This document shows, piece after piece, positions 5,051 through 7,798 of a stretch of 7,798 bases of DNA; within the stretch, counting starts at the first letter, position 1; every line of letters begins with the position of its first letter. The notes beneath the pieces are model-generated. The model was not told the origin of the DNA, ran no database searches, and saw nothing but the letters and a program-made list of their open reading frames with translations. The stretch lies in NCBI GenBank assembly GCA_011176555.1, contig DUEF01000127.1:1-7798 (forward strand), in the 5' to 3' direction. Source of the DNA: Caldilineae bacterium (GTDB lineage Bacteria > Chloroflexota > Anaerolineae > J102). The position numbers were made by a program, and so were the translations under genes.

Positions 5051-7009
5051 ATGCCTTCTCCTTTGCTGAGTACGCAACACCATACCCCGCCGCTTTCGTC
5101 GCACACGTCCCTCCTCGAACTCCTCTTCGACCACGTGGCGATGGCCATTGCCATTTTCGACGCTGAATTGCGGTTGCAGCGCTACAATGCCGCTTGGGTC
5201 GCTTACCGGGAACGAGACGTCTCTCCCCCGACCAGCCACATACAACCCGGGCTTTCTTTCTTCGACCTGACTCCCGGCACAGGGGAAGAGATGGCGCCGA
5301 TCATCGAGCGGGTGTTGGCCGGAGAGACGGTGCAGCGGGATGGCTTGCGCCTGGAAAGCGAAGGCGTCGCTTCCTACTGGGATGTGGTCTGGATGCCACT
5401 GGTCGAGAACAAACAAGTGGTGGGGTTTGCAGAGATGGCCGCCGACGCCACCGAACGCAAGCAAGCGGAGGCGGCGCTGCGGGAAAGCGAGGCCAATTTC
5501 CGCTCGCTGCTGGAAAACGCCACGAATTTCGCGGTCTATCGGGTGGCTGTCGATGCCGGGAATCCCTTCGGCGGGCGGGTGGTGATGGTCAGCCCCTCCA
5601 TCCAAAAGATCACCGGCGTATCGGCCCCCTACCGCTTCGAATCCTGGTTTGAGACCATCCATCCCGACGATCTCCCCAAGGCCATCGAGGCCAATCGGCG
5701 GGCCATGCAGGAGGGGCGCTCATACAGGCAATCGGTGCGGGTCTACCATCCTGAAAAAGGTGAATGGGTGTGGTTGCACACCGCTTCCACGCCCGTGTTC
5801 GACGCCGAGGGCAAGCTCACCCACTTCAACGGCCTGGTGTTGGACATCACCGAGCAAAAGCGGGCGGAAGAAGCGCTGCAATTGGCTTACGAGACCCTGG
5901 AGCAGCGCGTCGAGGAGCGCACCGGCGAACTGCAAACCCTGCTGGATGTGACTTCTGCGGCCATCACCTCGCTGGATTTGGACAAAATGCTGCAAACCAC
6001 GTTGGATCGCCTGGTGTCTCTGGTGCAGGCCTCACGGGCGGGCGTGATGCTGCTCAATCCCGAATCGGGAGAACTGGAGCCGAGGATGTTGCGTCCGCCG
6101 CAGACCGTCTCGCCGGAGGATCTGGCGGAAGTCACTGCGGGCTGCCAGACAGTGCTGGATGGCGGCGAACCGATCTACATCGCGCCGGACGAGGCGCGCG
6201 GGTTCACCGAGCCGGGAGCGCTCTTGCCGCTGCGGGCGCGGGGCCAGAGCCTGGGGGTATTGGCGATTATCGGCGCGCCGGGCAAGACCTTTAGCGAGCA
6301 ACAACAGGCGCTCTTCGAGTCCATCGCCGACCAACTGGGCATGGCCGTGGAGCACGCCCGGCTGTACGAGCAGGCGGAACAGGCCGCGGCCGCAGCCGAA
6401 CGCAGCCGCCTGGCCCGCGACCTGCACGACGCCGTCAGCCAGACCCTCTTCTCCGCCAGCCTCATCGCCGAAGTCCTGCCGCTTCTGTGGGAGAACAATC
6501 CTGAGGAGGGGCGCCGCCGTCTGGAAGAACTGCGCGAACTCACCCGCGGGGCCATGGCCGAGATGCGCTCGCTGCTGCTGGAGTTGAGACCGCTCACCCT
6601 GGCGGAGTTCAGCCTGAAGGAGTTGCTGGAGCAACTGGCCGAAGCCGCCATTGGCCGTTCCCGCCTGACGGTCGATCTTAGGGTGGAAGGCGAGCGCCCC
6701 CTGCCCGTCGATATTAAGGTCGTTTTCTATCGGATCGCGCAGGAAGCGTTGAGCAACATCAGCAAACATGCCGGAGCCACCCAAGCGACGATGCGCCTTG
6801 CATTCCGGTCGGATGCCGTCACCCTGTCCATTCAGGATGATGGCCGTGGCTTCGACATCGCCAGCACCCCGCCCCAATCCCTGGGCCTGGGCATTATGCG
6901 CGAGCGCGCGACCCGAATCGGGGCCACTGTGGACATCGAAAGCGCCATCGGCAAGGGGACAAGCGTAACACTCTCGTGGCCAATCGCGCCGGACAGCGTC
7001 CGCCCATGA
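5051..7009 (+). CDS. Soluble sensor histidine kinase, PAS-PAS-GAF-HisKA_3-HATPase
   Basis: A 652-residue cytoplasmic kinase with no membrane segment, so it should sense an internal signal. Order: PAS (about 20-135); a second PAS (about 147-265) with IHPDD and a PAC ending GLVLDITEQKRAEEAL; a coiled coil (about 262-300); GAF (about 293-433); the HisKA_3 dimerisation helix with ERSRLARDLHDAVSQ, where His459 is the phosphate acceptor; and HATPase_c (about 555-645) with N box QEALSNISKHA (Asn569), G1 box DDGRGFD (596-602) and GLGIMRERA. This is the NarX/DegS/LiaS type, which partners NarL-family regulators, and one follows directly. Start choice is uncertain: ATGs at 4955 (684 residues) and 5003 are also in frame but overlap promoter-like -10 boxes, and no conserved domain begins before residue 20 of the 5051 form. 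The ribosome site is poor (AGGA 12 bases upstream). The stop TGA overlaps an ATG (ATGA at 7006). Confidence 0.93.
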   Translation: MPSPLLSTQHHTPPLSSHTSLLELLFDHVAMAIAIFDAELRLQRYNAAWVAYRERDVSPPTSHIQPGLSFFDLTPGTGEEMAPIIERVLAGETVQRDGLRLESEGVASYWDVVWMPLVENKQVVGFAEMAADATERKQAEAALRESEANFRSLLENATNFAVYRVAVDAGNPFGGRVVMVSPSIQKITGVSAPYRFESWFETIHPDDLPKAIEANRRAMQEGRSYRQSVRVYHPEKGEWVWLHTASTPVFDAEGKLTHFNGLVLDITEQKRAEEALQLAYETLEQRVEERTGELQTLLDVTSAAITSLDLDKMLQTTLDRLVSLVQASRAGVMLLNPESGELEPRMLRPPQTVSPEDLAEVTAGCQTVLDGGEPIYIAPDEARGFTEPGALLPLRARGQSLGVLAIIGAPGKTFSEQQQALFESIADQLGMAVEHARLYEQAEQAAAAAERSRLARDLHDAVSQTLFSASLIAEVLPLLWENNPEEGRRRLEELRELTRGAMAEMRSLLLELRPLTLAEFSLKELLEQLAEAAIGRSRLTVDLRVEGERPLPVDIKVVFYRIAQEALSNISKHAGATQATMRLAFRSDAVTLSIQDDGRGFDIASTPPQSLGLGIMRERATRIGATVDIESAIGKGTSVTLSWPIAPDSVRP

Positions 7010-7058
7010 CCCCGCCCCAATCTCCCATCAGTACGGACGACCGGCCGGTCGCCCCAAC

Positions 7059-7064
7059 AGGAGG
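7059..7064 (+). promoter_or_regulatory. Ribosome binding site of the response regulator
   Basis: AGGAGG, four bases before the ATG at 7069. It decides this start over two upstream in-frame ATGs (6976 and 7006) that would add only a Pro-rich tail and lack a comparable site. Confidence 0.8.
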
Positions 7065-7068
7065 ACTC

Positions 7069-7710
7069 ATGAGCAAGACACAACCCATTCGCGTGCTGGT
7101 GGTCGATGATCACGCCGTGGTGCGCAGCGGTTTGACCGCGTTCCTGATGGCTTTCCCGGAAGTGGAATTGGCGGGGGAGGCGGAAAATGGCGAACGCGCG
7201 GTGCTGCTCTGCCAGCAAGTGCAGCCCGACGTCGTGCTCATGGACCTGGTGATGCCGGGCATGGATGGCATCGCCGCCACCCGGGCCATCCGCCAATCCT
7301 GCCCCCGGACCCAGATCATCGCCCTGACCAGCTTCAAGGAGGAGAAGATGGTGCAAGGGGCCTTGCAAGCGGGGGCCATCGGCTATCTGCTGAAAGACGC
7401 CACGGCCAAAGAACTGGTCGAGGCCATCTGCGCGGCGCACGAGGGGCGGTCGACGCTGTCTCCAGAGGCGGTGCAGGCCCTGGTTCACAGCGCCGCCCAA
7501 CCACCGCCGCCAGGCCACGATCTGACAGCGCGCGAACGCGAGGTGCTGGCCTTGCTGGTGGAGGGGCTGAGCAACCCCGAGATCGCCGAACGCCTCGTCA
7601 TCAGCCGTTCCACGGCCCGGGCACACGTCAGCAACATCCTCTCCAAGTTGGGCGTTTCCAACCGGGGTGAAGCCATCGCCCTGGCCCTGCGACACGGGTT
7701 GGTGACATGA
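7069..7710 (+). CDS. NarL/LiaR-type response regulator
   Basis: A 213-residue DNA-binding regulator. The receiver domain (about 6-125) has the acidic pair Asp13-Asp14 (VLVVDDH), the phosphate acceptor Asp59 (VVLMDLVMPGMDG), Thr87 (ALTS) and Lys109 (YLLKD), so every key residue is present. A linker rich in Ala and Pro leads to a LuxR-type helix-turn-helix (about 150-210): LTAREREVLALL, GLSNPEIAERL, and a recognition helix around SRSTARAHVSNILSKLGV. The preceding HisKA_3 kinase, whose stop lies 59 bp upstream, is almost certainly its partner; phosphorylation of Asp59 should promote dimer formation and binding to unknown promoters. The start at 7069 has a strong AGGAGG and gives the standard MSKTQPIRVLVVDD opening. 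An ATG at 7006 overlaps the kinase stop as ATGA and could allow coupled synthesis of a form 21 residues longer, but that extension is not domain-like. Confidence 0.95.
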   Translation: MSKTQPIRVLVVDDHAVVRSGLTAFLMAFPEVELAGEAENGERAVLLCQQVQPDVVLMDLVMPGMDGIAATRAIRQSCPRTQIIALTSFKEEKMVQGALQAGAIGYLLKDATAKELVEAICAAHEGRSTLSPEAVQALVHSAAQPPPPGHDLTAREREVLALLVEGLSNPEIAERLVISRSTARAHVSNILSKLGVSNRGEAIALALRHGLVT

Positions 7711-7724
7711 CCGATTGAGGTGAA

Positions 7725-7798
7725 ATGACCACGCCCCTGCTGAGAACCAAACTCTACATCCCCCCACCTCGACCCGACCTCGTCCCGCGCCCGCGCCT
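7725..7798 (+). CDS. MalT/LuxR-type STAND regulator, N-terminal fragment
   Basis: Only 24 codons lie inside the window. They read MTTPLLRTKLYIPPP followed by RPDLVPRPR. I recognise this as the usual opening of large ATP-binding MalT-like LuxR regulators in Chloroflexota, in which a Walker A segment (SAPAGFGKTT-like) normally follows soon after; it lies beyond the right edge here. The gene starts 14 bp after the response regulator stop, so it is probably in the same operon. GAGG four bases before the ATG is a tight but usable ribosome site. The same opening also occurs on some BTAD-type regulators and adenylate-cyclase-like STAND proteins, so the C-terminal output domain is unknown. Confidence 0.75.
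   Translation, partial: MTTPLLRTKLYIPPPRPDLVPRPR

Noticed and set aside
6032..7767. Long minus-strand frames opposite the kinase and response regulator
   Set aside because: Both plus-strand genes carry complete catalytic motifs. The minus frames are low-complexity mirror translations without motifs or ribosome sites.

Overview
The window looks like Chloroflexota DNA, close to Anaerolineae, Caldilineae or Ardenticatenia. Three signs point there, all from memory of the families and not from a search. A secreted protein at the left edge has the 'FSYQGQL ... GTYDFQFSLYDA' domain. The gene at the right edge opens with 'LLRTKLYIPPPRPDLVPRPR', the usual start of MalT/LuxR-type STAND regulators in this phylum. 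A soluble PAS-PAS-GAF HisKA_3 kinase is paired with a NarL-type regulator. Most of the window is GC-rich. The main exception is the 5' half of the long central gene, which is clearly richer in AT.

Left part, minus strand (1-2020). The 5' end of a secreted-protein gene runs off the left edge (1-257). Upstream of it lies a complete tandem-type GNAT acetyltransferase (312-1364). The acetyltransferase is preceded by a leader of about 345 nt that starts at a perfect sigma-70-type promoter, TTGACA-N17-TATAAT (1744-1716). The leader holds a possible 59-codon ORF, a stem-loop, and a 24-codon ORF with a strong AGGAGG site whose stop codon overlaps the acetyltransferase start. Further upstream is a 50-codon open fragment (1787-1939) that reads like the orphaned C-terminus of a secreted TIG-like protein.

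Centre, minus strand (2021-4933). A single 970-codon ORF encodes a multidomain protein. Its N-terminal segment resembles a GATase-like fold. The middle resembles a gingipain-type (peptidase C25, caspase-fold) domain with candidate His394 and Cys467. The C-terminus is a seven-bladed FG-GAP/VCBS propeller of 56-residue repeats. No signal peptide, ribosome site or promoter is visible at the 5' end, so the gene may be truncated there.

Right part, plus strand (about 4976-7798). A promoter-like TTGCCA-N17-TACAAT precedes a tight regulatory operon: a cytoplasmic histidine kinase, a NarL/LiaR-type response regulator, and the start of a MalT-like STAND regulator that runs off the right edge. The kinase would phosphorylate Asp59 of the regulator. 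The third gene, 14 nt downstream, is probably co-transcribed and may add ligand-dependent control. Their target genes cannot be read from this window.
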